A stretch of DNA of 64,000 nt from the NCBI RefSeq assembly GCF_027925445.1, contig NZ_AP027149.1:3546501-3610500 (forward strand). The letters run 5' to 3'. Origin of the DNA: Methylocystis bryophila. Lineage in GTDB: Bacteria; Pseudomonadota; Alphaproteobacteria; Rhizobiales; Beijerinckiaceae. The notes under the pieces were generated by a model. That model saw nothing but the letters and a program-made list of their open reading frames with translations, was not told where the DNA came from and ran no database searches. The translations under genes were made by a program, and so were the position numbers. This document shows, in pieces, positions 32,918 through 42,137 of the stretch; position 1 is the stretch's first letter, and every line of letters begins with the position of its first letter.

Positions 32918-35900
32918 TTAGGAACACCCCGTCGTCGCCCCGCAGGTCTCGCACTTCAGGCAGGTCCCGTTGCGCACGAGCGTGAAATTCGCGCATTCGG
33001 GGCAGGCTTCGCCGACATAGCCCTTCATGCGCGCCTCGGCGCGCTTCTCGGCGACGCCATCGACGGGTTTCGAGGGCTCGGTCCAGCCAAGAATGGAAAG
33101 TGGCGTGTCGCCTAGTGCGAGCTCCGGCTCCGACTTCAGCGCCACCGCGCCCACCGAGCCCACCGCTTGCGGCGCGTTGCGCACGAGGCTCAGCCGGTCG
33201 GTCTTGTTACGCAGCAGCCCCCGCGAGACGATCGCCGCGGTCTCCGCCTTGCCTTCATGCTCGCCCTTGCCCAGCACGTCATGGCCAATGTCGTCAGGCG
33301 AGACATGCGCGAGATCGTGACGGCCCAGATAGGAAATCGCGAGCTCGCGGAAGACGTAATCGAGAATGGAGGTCGCCATCTTGATCGCGTCATTGCCGAG
33401 CACGAGGCCTGCCGGCTCAAAGCGCGTGAAGGTGAAGGCGTCGACATATTCCTCGAGCGGCACGCCATATTGGAGGCCAAGCGAGATCGCGATCGCGAAA
33501 TTATTCATCAAGCTCCGGAAGGCCGCGCCCTCCTTGTGCATGTCGATGAAGATCTCTCCCAGGCGCCCGTCGACATATTCGCCCGTGCGCAGATAGACCT
33601 TGTGCCCGCCGACCGCCGCCTTTTGCGTGTAGCCCTTGCGGCGATCGGGGAGCTTCTCGCGCTCGCGCACGAGCTGATGCACAATGCGCTCGACGACGCG
33701 CTCGGCGACTTGGGCTACGCGCGCCGGCGTGTTCTGCGCGAGGAGCTCATCGACGCGCTCTTGCACGTCGTCGTCCTCTTCGTCCGCCGCCAAGAGCTGC
33801 GCCGAAAGCGGCTGCGAGAGCTTCGAGCCGTCACGATAGAGCGCATTGGCCTTGAGCGCGAGGCGCCAGGAGAGGAGATAGGCCTGTTCGCAGTCCTCGA
33901 TCGTCGCGTCATTGGGCATGTTGATCGTCTTCGAGATCGCGCCCGAGATGAAGGGCTGCGCCGCGGCCATCATGCGGATGTGCGACTCGACCGAGAGATA
34001 GCGCTTGCCCAGACGCCCGCAGGGATTGGCGCAGTCGAAGACGGGATAATGCGCCGGCTTGAGGAATGGCGCGCCCTCGAGCGTCATCGCGCCGCAAATA
34101 TGCGTGTTCGCCTGCTCGATCTCCTGGCGCGTGAAGCCCAGCGCCGTGAGCAGGTCGAAATTCTTGTCCTCCAGCGCCGCAGCCGGAACCTTCAGCGCGC
34201 CGGTCAGAAAATCTGCGCCGAGCGTCCATTTGTTGAAGACGAATTTGATGTCGAAGGCGGAAGCGAGCGCCGCTTCGACAACGCTAAGCTTCTCGTCGGA
34301 GAAGCCCTTGGCGCGCAAGGTCGCGACGTTGATCGCCGGCGCGTTGGAAAGCGAGCCGTGGCCAACCGCGTGAGCCTCGATCTCGGCGATCTCCGATTCG
34401 GGATAGCCCAGCGCGCGCAGCGCCTCCGGCACGGCGCGATTGACGATCTTGAGGTAGCCGCCGCCGGCGAGCTTCTTGAATTTCACCAGCGCGAAATCGG
34501 GCTCGATGCCGGTCGTGTCGCAATCCATGACGAGACCGATCGTGCCCGTCGGCGCGATGACCGAGACCTGCGCGTTGCGATAGCCGTACATCTCGCCGAG
34601 CTTTAAGGCCTCCTCCCAGGAGTTGACGGCGGCCTCGACGAGCAGCCTATCCGGGCAAGCGGCGTGGTCGAGCGGCACGGGCGGCGTCGCGAGCTTTTCA
34701 TAGCCCTGCGTCTCGCCGCGCGCGGCGCGCGCATGATTGCGCATGACGCGCAGCATCGCCTCGCGGTTCTCCATGAAGCGCGCGAAGGGCCCGCGCTCGC
34801 GCGCCATTTCCGCCGAGGTGCGATAGGCGACGCCAGTCAGGATCGCCGAAAGCGCGCCGCCGATCGCGCGTCCCTCGGCGCTGTCATAGGCGATGCCCGA
34901 CGACATCAAGAGGCCGCCGAGATTGGCGTAACCCAGGCCGAGAGTACGGTATTCGTACGAAAGCTGGGCGATCTCGCGCGAGGGAAACTGCGCCATCAGG
35001 ACGGAGATCTCGAGCACGATCGTCCAGAGGCGCGTCGCGTGCTCATAGGCTTCGACGTCAATGCGCTTCGTCTCGGGACTCCGGAACTGCAACAGGTTCA
35101 GCGAGGCGAGATTGCAGGCCGTGTCGTCGAGGAACATATATTCCGAGCAGGGGTTCGAGGCCCTGATCTCGCCGCCCTTCGGGCAAGTGTGCCAGTCGTT
35201 GATCGTCGTGTGGAACTGCACGCCGGGATCGGCGGAGGCCCAGGCGGCGTAGCCGATCTTCTCCCAGAGCTCGCGCGCCTTGAGCGTTTTCGAGACTTTG
35301 CCGTCGAGCCTTTTGGTGAGAGACCAATCCTCGTCCTTCTCGACCGCCTTGAGGAAAGCGTCGCTGACGCGCACGGTGTTGTTGGAGTTCTGACCCGAGA
35401 CCGTCAGATAGGCCTCGCTGTCCCAATCGACGTCGAATGTGTCGAACTCGATGTCCTTGAAACCTTGGCGAGCGTATTGGATCACGCGCCTGATCAGCGC
35501 GTCCGGCACTTCCTCGCGCCGCGCGAGCTTGATCTCCCGCTTCAAGGCCGGGTTGATCTCCGGGTTGAAGCAGTCGTCGTTCGGACCTTCGCAGTTGACG
35601 CAGGCGCGCAGGATCGCCTTCAGATGCTTCTTGACGATCTTGGAGCCGGCGACGAGCGCCGCAACCTTCTCTTCTTCCTTCACCTTCCAGTCGATGAAAT
35701 CCTCGATGTCGGGGTGATCGACGTCGACGATGACCATCTTGGCCGCGCGCCGCGTCGTGCCGCCCGACTTGATCGCGCCCGCGGCGCGGTCGCCGATCTT
35801 CAGGAAGGACATCAGCCCCGAGGAGGAGCCCCCGCCCGAGAGCTTCTCCTTCTCGCCGCGCAGCTTCGAGAAGTTCGAGCCCGTGCCCGAGCCATATTTG

Positions 35901-36574
35901 AAGAGCCGCGCCTCGCGCACCCAGAGGTCCATGATCCCGCCGTCATTGACGAGATCGTCGGCGACAGACTGGATGAAGCAGGCGTGCGGCTGCGGGTGCT
36001 CGTAAGCGCTCTTGGACTTGACGAGCTTGCCGTTGGAGAAATCGACGTAATAGTGCCCCTGCCCCGGGCCGTCGACGCCATAGGCCCAATGGAGTCCTGT
36101 GTTGAACCATTGCGGCGAGTTGGGCGCCGCCATCTGCATCGCCATCATATAGCGAAGCTCGTCGAGGAAGGCCTCGGCGTCCTCTTCCCCATCGAAATAG
36201 CCGCCCTTCCAGCCCCAATAGGCCCAGGCGCCGGCGAGCCGGTCGAAGACCTGCTTGGCGCTGGTCTCCGAGCCCTGGCGCTTGTCCTTGGGCAGCGCCG
36301 CGAGCGCCTCGCTGTCGGCGACCGAACGCCACAGGAACGCGGGAACCGCATTCTCTTCGACGCGCTTGAGCTTCAACGGCACGCCGGCCTTGCGGAAATA
36401 TTTCTGCGCCAGCACGTCGCAGGCGACCTGGCTCCAGGCTGCCGGGACCTCGATGTTCTCGAGCGAGAAAACGACCGAGCCGTCCGGATTGCGGATCTCG
36501 CTCCTGCCGGCGCGGAACGCGATCGACGCATAGGGAGACTGTCCAGCCGTGGTGAAGCGCCGCTCGATTCTCAT
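32918..36574 (-). CDS. nrdJ: Adenosylcobalamin-dependent ribonucleotide reductase
   Basis: The 1218-residue class II reductase makes deoxyribonucleotides with B12 instead of a tyrosyl radical, so it works with or without O2. The sequence shows NSPQWFNTGLHWAYGVDGPGQGHYY, KYGSGTGSNFSKLRGEKEKLSGGG, RASNPCSEYMFLDDTACNLASLNL (quoted in parts, with the NPCSE active-site motif) and PTGTIGLVMDCDTTGIEP. The C-terminal zinc ribbon is CPECANF...CLKCETCG. The ATG at 36574 follows AGGA. No cobalamin riboswitch is visible upstream. This length is normal for alphaproteobacterial NrdJ. Confidence 0.97.
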   Translation of the reverse strand: MRIERRFTTAGQSPYASIAFRAGRSEIRNPDGSVVFSLENIEVPAAWSQVACDVLAQKYFRKAGVPLKLKRVEENAVPAFLWRSVADSEALAALPKDKRQGSETSAKQVFDRLAGAWAYWGWKGGYFDGEEDAEAFLDELRYMMAMQMAAPNSPQWFNTGLHWAYGVDGPGQGHYYVDFSNGKLVKSKSAYEHPQPHACFIQSVADDLVNDGGIMDLWVREARLFKYGSGTGSNFSKLRGEKEKLSGGGSSSGLMSFLKIGDRAAGAIKSGGTTRRAAKMVIVDVDHPDIEDFIDWKVKEEEKVAALVAGSKIVKKHLKAILRACVNCEGPNDDCFNPEINPALKREIKLARREEVPDALIRRVIQYARQGFKDIEFDTFDVDWDSEAYLTVSGQNSNNTVRVSDAFLKAVEKDEDWSLTKRLDGKVSKTLKARELWEKIGYAAWASADPGVQFHTTINDWHTCPKGGEIRASNPCSEYMFLDDTACNLASLNLLQFRSPETKRIDVEAYEHATRLWTIVLEISVLMAQFPSREIAQLSYEYRTLGLGYANLGGLLMSSGIAYDSAEGRAIGGALSAILTGVAYRTSAEMARERGPFARFMENREAMLRVMRNHARAARGETQGYEKLATPPVPLDHAACPDRLLVEAAVNSWEEALKLGEMYGYRNAQVSVIAPTGTIGLVMDCDTTGIEPDFALVKFKKLAGGGYLKIVNRAVPEALRALGYPESEIAEIEAHAVGHGSLSNAPAINVATLRAKGFSDEKLSVVEAALASAFDIKFVFNKWTLGADFLTGALKVPAAALEDKNFDLLTALGFTRQEIEQANTHICGAMTLEGAPFLKPAHYPVFDCANPCGRLGKRYLSVESHIRMMAAAQPFISGAISKTINMPNDATIEDCEQAYLLSWRLALKANALYRDGSKLSQPLSAQLLAADEEDDDVQERVDELLAQNTPARVAQVAERVVERIVHQLVREREKLPDRRKGYTQKAAVGGHKVYLRTGEYVDGRLGEIFIDMHKEGAAFRSLMNNFAIAISLGLQYGVPLEEYVDAFTFTRFEPAGLVLGNDAIKMATSILDYVFRELAISYLGRHDLAHVSPDDIGHDVLGKGEHEGKAETAAIVSRGLLRNKTDRLSLVRNAPQAVGSVGAVALKSEPELALGDTPLSILGWTEPSKPVDGVAEKRAEARMKGYVGEACPECANFTLVRNGTCLKCETCGATTGCS

Positions 36575-37038
36575 GGGTCAATTCCTGCTGGGGCGCCCTC
36601 GTCATCTAGGGCGCAAGGCTCGTCGTCGGCGCCCGCGCCGCCAAGGCGCAAGCCTTGGCCCGGGGCGCCGGGTGGAAACGCTTCGGCTCGCGGACTCTTT
36701 TCGGGAACGCTGGCGCGCTGACGAACGGGCGGCTCCGGGTCATTCGAACCGCCGGCATCCCCGCCCCGATCCCGCGCCCGCGTGTCCATTCGTAATATCC
36801 GAAGAGTGGGCCAAAGGCGGACCCACGTCAAGATTTTGTGATCAAATTCTTTATGAACCCTATATGTTGGGGAAATTCGTGGATATCGTGGATAAATCGG
36901 TCGAGAGGCGTTCGGGGAAGGCTGCGAATCGTACAGGGGGCCGGTTTCCGCCAGGCTTCGCCAAATCGCCAGAGGCGGAACTTTCCGCTATGTGATTGAA
37001 GCGCCCCGTGCTCGATAGGGCGTCCGTGGGAGCGGTCG
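36575..37038. other. 464-base divergent gap between nrdJ and the helicase gene
   Basis: No gene is supported. The nrdJ leader contains a GNRA-type hairpin CCAAGGC-GCAA-GCCTTGG (36641-36658), a GC-rich stretch and then an AT-richer part (36830-36900) that likely holds promoters. A partly palindromic ACCCTATATGTTGGGG at 36857-36872 could be an NrdR site. I searched by eye for a B12 box and found none. Confidence 0.5.
36857..36872. promoter_or_regulatory. Candidate NrdR box upstream of nrdJ
   Basis: ACCCTATATGTTGGGG is a 16-base imperfect palindrome with an AT-rich centre, like NrdR sites, about 280 bases upstream of the nrdJ start. Only one box is seen, where tandem boxes are usual. Confidence 0.3.
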
Positions 37039-40000
37039 GTGGCGGAAGGGTCGGATTTTTTCCAGGAGGCGTTGGCCGCGCCCCTCTCGAGCGCGACGCC
37101 GCGCCCGGCGTCGCGGGCGCCTCAGCTCTCGCAGCCCCCGCATAAGGGCGTCGCCGCGCTGCTCGGGCCGACCAACACCGGCAAGACGCATCACGCCATC
37201 GAGCGCATGCTCTCCTTCAAGAGCGGCCTGATCGGCCTGCCGCTGCGTCTGCTCGCGCGAGAGGTGTATGGGCGCGTGGTCCAGAAGGTCGGCGCGGACA
37301 GGGTCGCGCTGGTCACCGGCGAAGAGAAGATCAAGCCGCCCGCGCCGGACTACTGGGTCGCGACGGTGGAAGCCATGCCGCGCGATCTCGACGTTGAGTT
37401 CCTGGCGATCGACGAGGCGCAGCTCGCCGCCGATTACGACCGCGGCCACATCTTCACCGACCGTCTGCTGCGCTGGCGCGGCAAGGCCGAGACGCTTCTG
37501 ATCGGCGCGCAGACGCTCGCGCCGGTGATCCAGCGCTTTCTGCCCGGCGCGCCGATCTTCTCGCGCCCGCGGATGTCGCAGCTCACCCATGCGGGCGCGC
37601 GCAAGATTGTGCGGCTGCCGCCGCGCAGCGCGGTCGTCGCCTTCTCGGCGGAAGAGGTCTATGCGATCGCCGAGTGGATCAAGCGCCAGCGGGGCGGGGC
37701 GGCCGTCGTGCTCGGGGCGCTGTCTCCCAAGACGCGCAACGCGCAAGTCGAGCTCTATCAGAGCGGCGAGGTCGATTATATTGTCGCGACGGACGCGATC
37801 GGCATGGGGCTCAACCTCGATATCGATCTGATCGCCTTCGCCTCCGACAGAAAATTCGACGGCTGGCGCCATCGCCGGCTCACGAGCGCGGAATTCGGGC
37901 AAATCGCCGGCCGCGCCGGGCGGCATATGAGCGACGGCGCCTTTGCGACGACCGGCCGCTGTCCGCCTTTCGATGAAGAACTGGTCGAGGCGCTGGAGGC
38001 GCATCGTTTCGATCCCGTGGCGACGCTGCAATGGCGCAATCCCGAGCTCGACTTCTCCTCGATCGAGGACCTCGCCGCCTCCCTCGATCGCGCGCCGAAG
38101 GAGCCGGGCCTCGTGCGCGCCCCTCCGCGCGAGGATCAGATCGCGCTCGAAATTCTCGCTCGCGACGAGGGCGTGCGCCGCAACGCCAAGGTCAGAGCCG
38201 ACGTGGAGCGTCTGTGGGAAGCCTGCCAGATTCCCGATTACCGCAAGACCTCGCCCGCCGCCCACGCGGAGCTCGCGGCGACAATCTTCGCCTTCATCGC
38301 CCGACGCGGGAAAATTCCGCCGGACTGGATCGCCCGCCAGATCGCCCTGGTGGACATGGTCGAGGGCGACATCGCGACCCTTGCGAATCGCCTCGCGCAG
38401 GTTAGAACCTGGTGCTTCGTCGCAAACCATGCGGGCTGGCTGGACGACGCCGCCCATTGGCAGGGCGTCGCGCGTCGGGTAGAGGACAGGCTGTCCTCCG
38501 CGCTGCACGAAGGCCTCATTCAGCGCTTCGTCGACCGCCGCGCCAGCGTTTTGATGCGGCGCCTCAGAGAGAATGCAATGCTTGAAGCCGAAATCACTTC
38601 TGGTGGCGACGTTATCGTTGAGGGCCAGCATGTCGGGTCGCTGCAGGGTTTCCGCTTCACGGCGGACCCAAGCGTCGCTGGCGAGGCGGCGAAGGCGCTC
38701 AACGCGGCAGCGCACAGGGCGCTCGGGGCCGAATACGAAGCGCGCTCCACCCGCATCGCCGACGCGGTGGACGAGGCTTTCGCGCTCGCAAACGACGGGA
38801 CGATCCGCTGGCTCGGGGAGCCGGTCGGCAGGATCGCGCCAGGGCCCGGGGTGCTGAAGCCGACGGCCCAGGTCCTCGCCGACCCCGAGCTCGGGGAAGC
38901 CTTGCTCGAGAAGGTGAAGCGCCGGCTGGAGCTTTGGCTCGCCCAACGCATCAAAAAACTGCTCGGCGCGCTCGAGCCGCTCGAATCGGGCGAGGGACTT
39001 TCCGGGACCGTCCGCGGCGTCGCCTTTCAAATCGCCGAGGAGCTCGGCGTCTTGGAGCGCTATCGCGTCGCCAAGGAAATCCGGAATTTCTCGCAAGAAG
39101 ATCGCGCCGCGCTCCGCAAGCTCGGCGTGCGTTTCGGCGCCTATCACCTCTATCTCCCGCTCTTGCTGAAGCCCGCGCCCCGCTCGCTCGCCTCGCTGCT
39201 CTGGGCTCTGCGCCACGGCGGGCTCGAGGGCGTGAAGGGCCTCGAGGAGGCGCCGCATCTTGCGGCCTCGGGCCGCACCTCCTTCGCCGCCGATCCCAAT
39301 GTCGGCAAAGAATTTTATCGGGCCGCGGGCTATAGGCTCTGCGGCGACCGGGTCGTGCGCGTGGACATATTGGAGCGCCTCGCCGACCTCATCCGTCCCG
39401 CGATCGCTTACCGCCCGGGCGCAAGCGTTGGCGAGCCGCCTGCGGGAACCGCGGACGGCGACGGCTTCGTCGTCACCGTGGCGATGACCTCGCTCACCGG
39501 CTGCTCAGGGGAAGCCTTCGCCTCGATCCTGCGCTCGCTCGGCTATGTCAGCGCACAACGGCCCGGACCCGCGATCACTGTGCCGATCATCCCGGCGGCC
39601 GCGACGAAGCCCGTGGTCGCAGCGCCGGCCGCGGAAGAAGGCGCGGCTCCGGCCACCGAGGCCGCGGTCACGAAGCCGGAAGCCGCCGAGCCGGAGACCA
39701 CGGAGCCCGGGATCGCCGAGCCAGCCGGGGACGCCATCGAGGCGGGGCCGGCCGCCGAGGCGTTGGAAATCGCCGACGCGACCGTCGCAGAAGTCGAAGT
39801 CCCGGCCCCAGCAGAAGGAGAGCCGGCGGCGCCCCCCGAAGCGACCCCTGCCCCCGAGACAGACGAAGGCGCGACAGCGCAGGCGGGCGAGCCCGAGGCG
39901 ACAGCGCCGAGCGAAACGCCCGAAAGCGAAGCCGCGCCGCAAGACGCCGCATTGCCGGAGGCCGCGGCGCCGGTCGCGATGATCGAAGTCTGGGTCCAGC

Positions 40001-40374
40001 AGCGTCATTCGGCGCAAGGCCCACGTCGTCATCACGGCGGCGGCGAGGCCCGCGGTCCTCGTCAAGGCGCGGAGCGGGAGCGCGGGCCGCACCGCTCCTC
40101 TCCGCAGCGCGCCGAAGGCGAAGGCGCCGCGCCCGCCCGCGCCGAGGGCGAGGCGAGGAACCGCTCTGCGCCCAGCGGCCCGCGACCTCCTCATAAAGGC
40201 GAGACTGCGGGACGCGGCGATCGGCGTCCCGAGAATCGCGCGCCGCGGGACGAGAGCCGGCGCAATCCCGTCGGCGGGCCAAAGAAGCAGCGGGAGCGTC
40301 TGCCCGACCCGGATTCGCCCTTCGCCAAGCTCCTCGCCCTGAAGGCCGAGCTGGAGAAAAAGGGCAAATCATGA
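37039..40374 (+). CDS. SUV3-like superfamily 2 RNA helicase with long charged tail
   Basis: The 1111-residue protein resembles mitochondrial degradosome helicase SUV3. Walker A is GPTNTGKT (residues 43-50), motif II is AIDEAQ (123-128) and the second RecA domain has VATDAIGMGLNLD and the arginine-finger QIAGRAGR (about 250-300). An accessory helical region runs to about 860. The last 250 residues are first Ala/Glu/Pro-rich, then Arg/Gly/His-rich (RRHHGGGEARGPRQG), a probable disordered RNA-binding tail. The start is GTG at 37039 with GGGAG just upstream. RNA turnover is inference. Confidence 0.88.
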   Translation: MAEGSDFFQEALAAPLSSATPRPASRAPQLSQPPHKGVAALLGPTNTGKTHHAIERMLSFKSGLIGLPLRLLAREVYGRVVQKVGADRVALVTGEEKIKPPAPDYWVATVEAMPRDLDVEFLAIDEAQLAADYDRGHIFTDRLLRWRGKAETLLIGAQTLAPVIQRFLPGAPIFSRPRMSQLTHAGARKIVRLPPRSAVVAFSAEEVYAIAEWIKRQRGGAAVVLGALSPKTRNAQVELYQSGEVDYIVATDAIGMGLNLDIDLIAFASDRKFDGWRHRRLTSAEFGQIAGRAGRHMSDGAFATTGRCPPFDEELVEALEAHRFDPVATLQWRNPELDFSSIEDLAASLDRAPKEPGLVRAPPREDQIALEILARDEGVRRNAKVRADVERLWEACQIPDYRKTSPAAHAELAATIFAFIARRGKIPPDWIARQIALVDMVEGDIATLANRLAQVRTWCFVANHAGWLDDAAHWQGVARRVEDRLSSALHEGLIQRFVDRRASVLMRRLRENAMLEAEITSGGDVIVEGQHVGSLQGFRFTADPSVAGEAAKALNAAAHRALGAEYEARSTRIADAVDEAFALANDGTIRWLGEPVGRIAPGPGVLKPTAQVLADPELGEALLEKVKRRLELWLAQRIKKLLGALEPLESGEGLSGTVRGVAFQIAEELGVLERYRVAKEIRNFSQEDRAALRKLGVRFGAYHLYLPLLLKPAPRSLASLLWALRHGGLEGVKGLEEAPHLAASGRTSFAADPNVGKEFYRAAGYRLCGDRVVRVDILERLADLIRPAIAYRPGASVGEPPAGTADGDGFVVTVAMTSLTGCSGEAFASILRSLGYVSAQRPGPAITVPIIPAAATKPVVAAPAAEEGAAPATEAAVTKPEAAEPETTEPGIAEPAGDAIEAGPAAEALEIADATVAEVEVPAPAEGEPAAPPEATPAPETDEGATAQAGEPEATAPSETPESEAAPQDAALPEAAAPVAMIEVWVQQRHSAQGPRRHHGGGEARGPRQGAERERGPHRSSPQRAEGEGAAPARAEGEARNRSAPSGPRPPHKGETAGRGDRRPENRAPRDESRRNPVGGPKKQRERLPDPDSPFAKLLALKAELEKKGKS

Positions 40375-40539
40375 GGCCGCGCGGCTTCTGCTTGAGAAAT
40401 CCCGAGCGATCCCGCATTCTCGCCCTGTTTAACGGTTAACTGCGCCCCGCGGCGGCGTCAGGCGCCTGCGGCGATTCGCCGGCGCGCTTCAGCTTCGGGA
40501 CGCGAGCAATTTGCAGCGCTCTCTCTTGAAAGGCGGATC

Positions 40540-41952
40540 GTGACGAAAATTCTCCCCGTGATCATGTGCGGCGGGTCCGGCACCAGGGTGTGGCCGGAAT
40601 CGCGCGAGACCCTGCCCAAGCAATTCATCCCGCTGATCGGGGAGCGTTCGACCTTTCAGACGACCATGCAAATGCTCGACGATCCCGCCTTCGAGCGGCC
40701 GATCGTGATCTCGAGCGTGGACTACCGCTTTCTGATCGCCGACCAGCTTCGCGAGATCGGAGCGCAGGCCGATATCGTGCTCGAGCCGATGCGCAGGGAT
40801 TCCGGCCCCGCGGTCGCAGTCGCCGCAGGCCTCGCCGCGCGCCGGTCGCCGGGTACCGTCGTCGTCGTGCTCGCCGCCGACCATGTCGTGCGCGATCAGC
40901 CCGGGCTCGTGGATCTCTGCAAGAAAGCCGCTGAGGCGGCCAAGGAAGGCTACATCGTCACGCTCGGCGTGAAGCCGGATGCGCCGGCGACGGGTTACGG
41001 CTATCTGCGTCCTGGCGCGCAGATCCACGAAGGCGGGGAGGTCTTGAAGCTCGAGGCTTTCGTCGAAAAGCCCGACCGCGCGACGGCGCAGAGCTACCTC
41101 GACCAGGGCTATTTCTGGAACAGCGGCAATTTCATCTTCCGCGCCGACGTGATGCAGGCCGAGATCGCCAAATATGAGCCGACGATCGCCAGCGCAGCCG
41201 AGGGCGCGATCGACGCAGCAAAGATGGATCTCGGCTTCCTCGTGCTGGACGAGGCGTCCTTCCAACTCGCGCCCAAGAAGTCGATCGACTACGCGGTGAT
41301 GGAGAAGACGACTCAGGCGGCGTTGATCCCGGCCGACATCGGCTGGTCGGACGTCGGCAGCTGGCGCGCCGTTTGGGAACTCTCCAAGCGCGACCAGCAC
41401 GGCAATTCCGTGCGCGGCCACGGCGTCGTGATGGACGCGACCAACGTGCATGTGCGCTCCGATGAGACGCTGACCACCGTCGTCGGCGTCTCCGACGTCA
41501 TCGTGGTGACGACGCAGGACGCGGTGCTGGTGCTGCATCACGATCACGGCGACAAGGTCAAGCAGCTCGTGCAGCAGTTGCAGCGCGAGAACCGGCGCGA
41601 GGCGGGCGAGCACAAGCGCATCTTCCGTCCCTGGGGCTATTACCAGTCGATCGACTCCGGAGCGCGCTATCAGGTCAAGCGCATCGTCGTGAAACCCGGC
41701 GAACGTCTCTCGCTGCAGATGCATTTCCATCGGGCCGAGCATTGGATCGTCGTGAGGGGCACGGCCGAAGTCGATTGCGACGATCTGACAAAGCTCGTGC
41801 ACGAAAACGAGTCGATCTATCTGCCGATGGGCTGCAAGCACCGGCTGACCAATCCGGGCAAGATCGACCTGGAGCTCGTTGAGGTGCAGACCGGCTCCTA
41901 CCTCGGCGAGGACGACATCGTCCGCTTCCAGGACGCCTATAACCGAGGGTAG
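40540..41952 (+). CDS. manC: Mannose-1-phosphate guanylyltransferase/mannose-6-phosphate isomerase
   Basis: The 470-residue bifunctional enzyme makes GDP-mannose for exopolysaccharide or glycan synthesis. The N-terminal nucleotidyltransferase has MCGGSGTRVWPESRETLPKQF (residues 6-26, cited as region), VLAADHVVRDQ and FVEKPDRATA. The C-terminal cupin (about 355-465) has RPWGYYQSIDSG and the metal site LSLQMHFHRAEHWIVVRGTAEV. It starts with GTG at 40540. It acts with manB at 15127. Confidence 0.94.
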   Translation: MTKILPVIMCGGSGTRVWPESRETLPKQFIPLIGERSTFQTTMQMLDDPAFERPIVISSVDYRFLIADQLREIGAQADIVLEPMRRDSGPAVAVAAGLAARRSPGTVVVVLAADHVVRDQPGLVDLCKKAAEAAKEGYIVTLGVKPDAPATGYGYLRPGAQIHEGGEVLKLEAFVEKPDRATAQSYLDQGYFWNSGNFIFRADVMQAEIAKYEPTIASAAEGAIDAAKMDLGFLVLDEASFQLAPKKSIDYAVMEKTTQAALIPADIGWSDVGSWRAVWELSKRDQHGNSVRGHGVVMDATNVHVRSDETLTTVVGVSDVIVVTTQDAVLVLHHDHGDKVKQLVQQLQRENRREAGEHKRIFRPWGYYQSIDSGARYQVKRIVVKPGERLSLQMHFHRAEHWIVVRGTAEVDCDDLTKLVHENESIYLPMGCKHRLTNPGKIDLELVEVQTGSYLGEDDIVRFQDAYNRG

Positions 41953-42053
41953 CAGCGCCGCCCTTCACCTTAGCCCCAGATTCGGCGTGCGCCGGCGCGC
42001 GGCGCTTGTTAAGGGCTGGACCAAGAAAACGCGAATGGCTCGCAATCGCTTCT

Positions 42054-42079
42054 CCCTCTCCCCGCAAGCGGGGAGAGGG
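42054..42079. repeat. CCCTCTCCCC palindromic repeat, copy 12
   Basis: Perfect arms CCCTCTCCCC and GGGGAGAGGG flank GCAAGC, between manC and hisZ. Confidence 0.85.
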
Positions 42080-42137
42080 AGCCTGCGACGAGCGACGCCG
42101 AGCGCTCCCGCCCAATGAATTTAGGATCGTGCGAGCC

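Noticed and set aside
33167..36721. Long plus-strand open frames opposite nrdJ
   Set aside because: They are antisense shadows of nrdJ, with Arg/Glu/Asp-rich repetitive sequence and no domain.
36575..36860. A cobalamin riboswitch in the nrdJ leader
   Set aside because: I looked on the minus strand for the B12 box and found no match; the hairpin at 36641-36658 alone is not sufficient.
36988..39258. A 756-codon open frame on the minus strand opposite the helicase gene
   Set aside because: It has no recognisable motif, has a composition typical of antisense GC-rich frames, and lies fully under a clear helicase.
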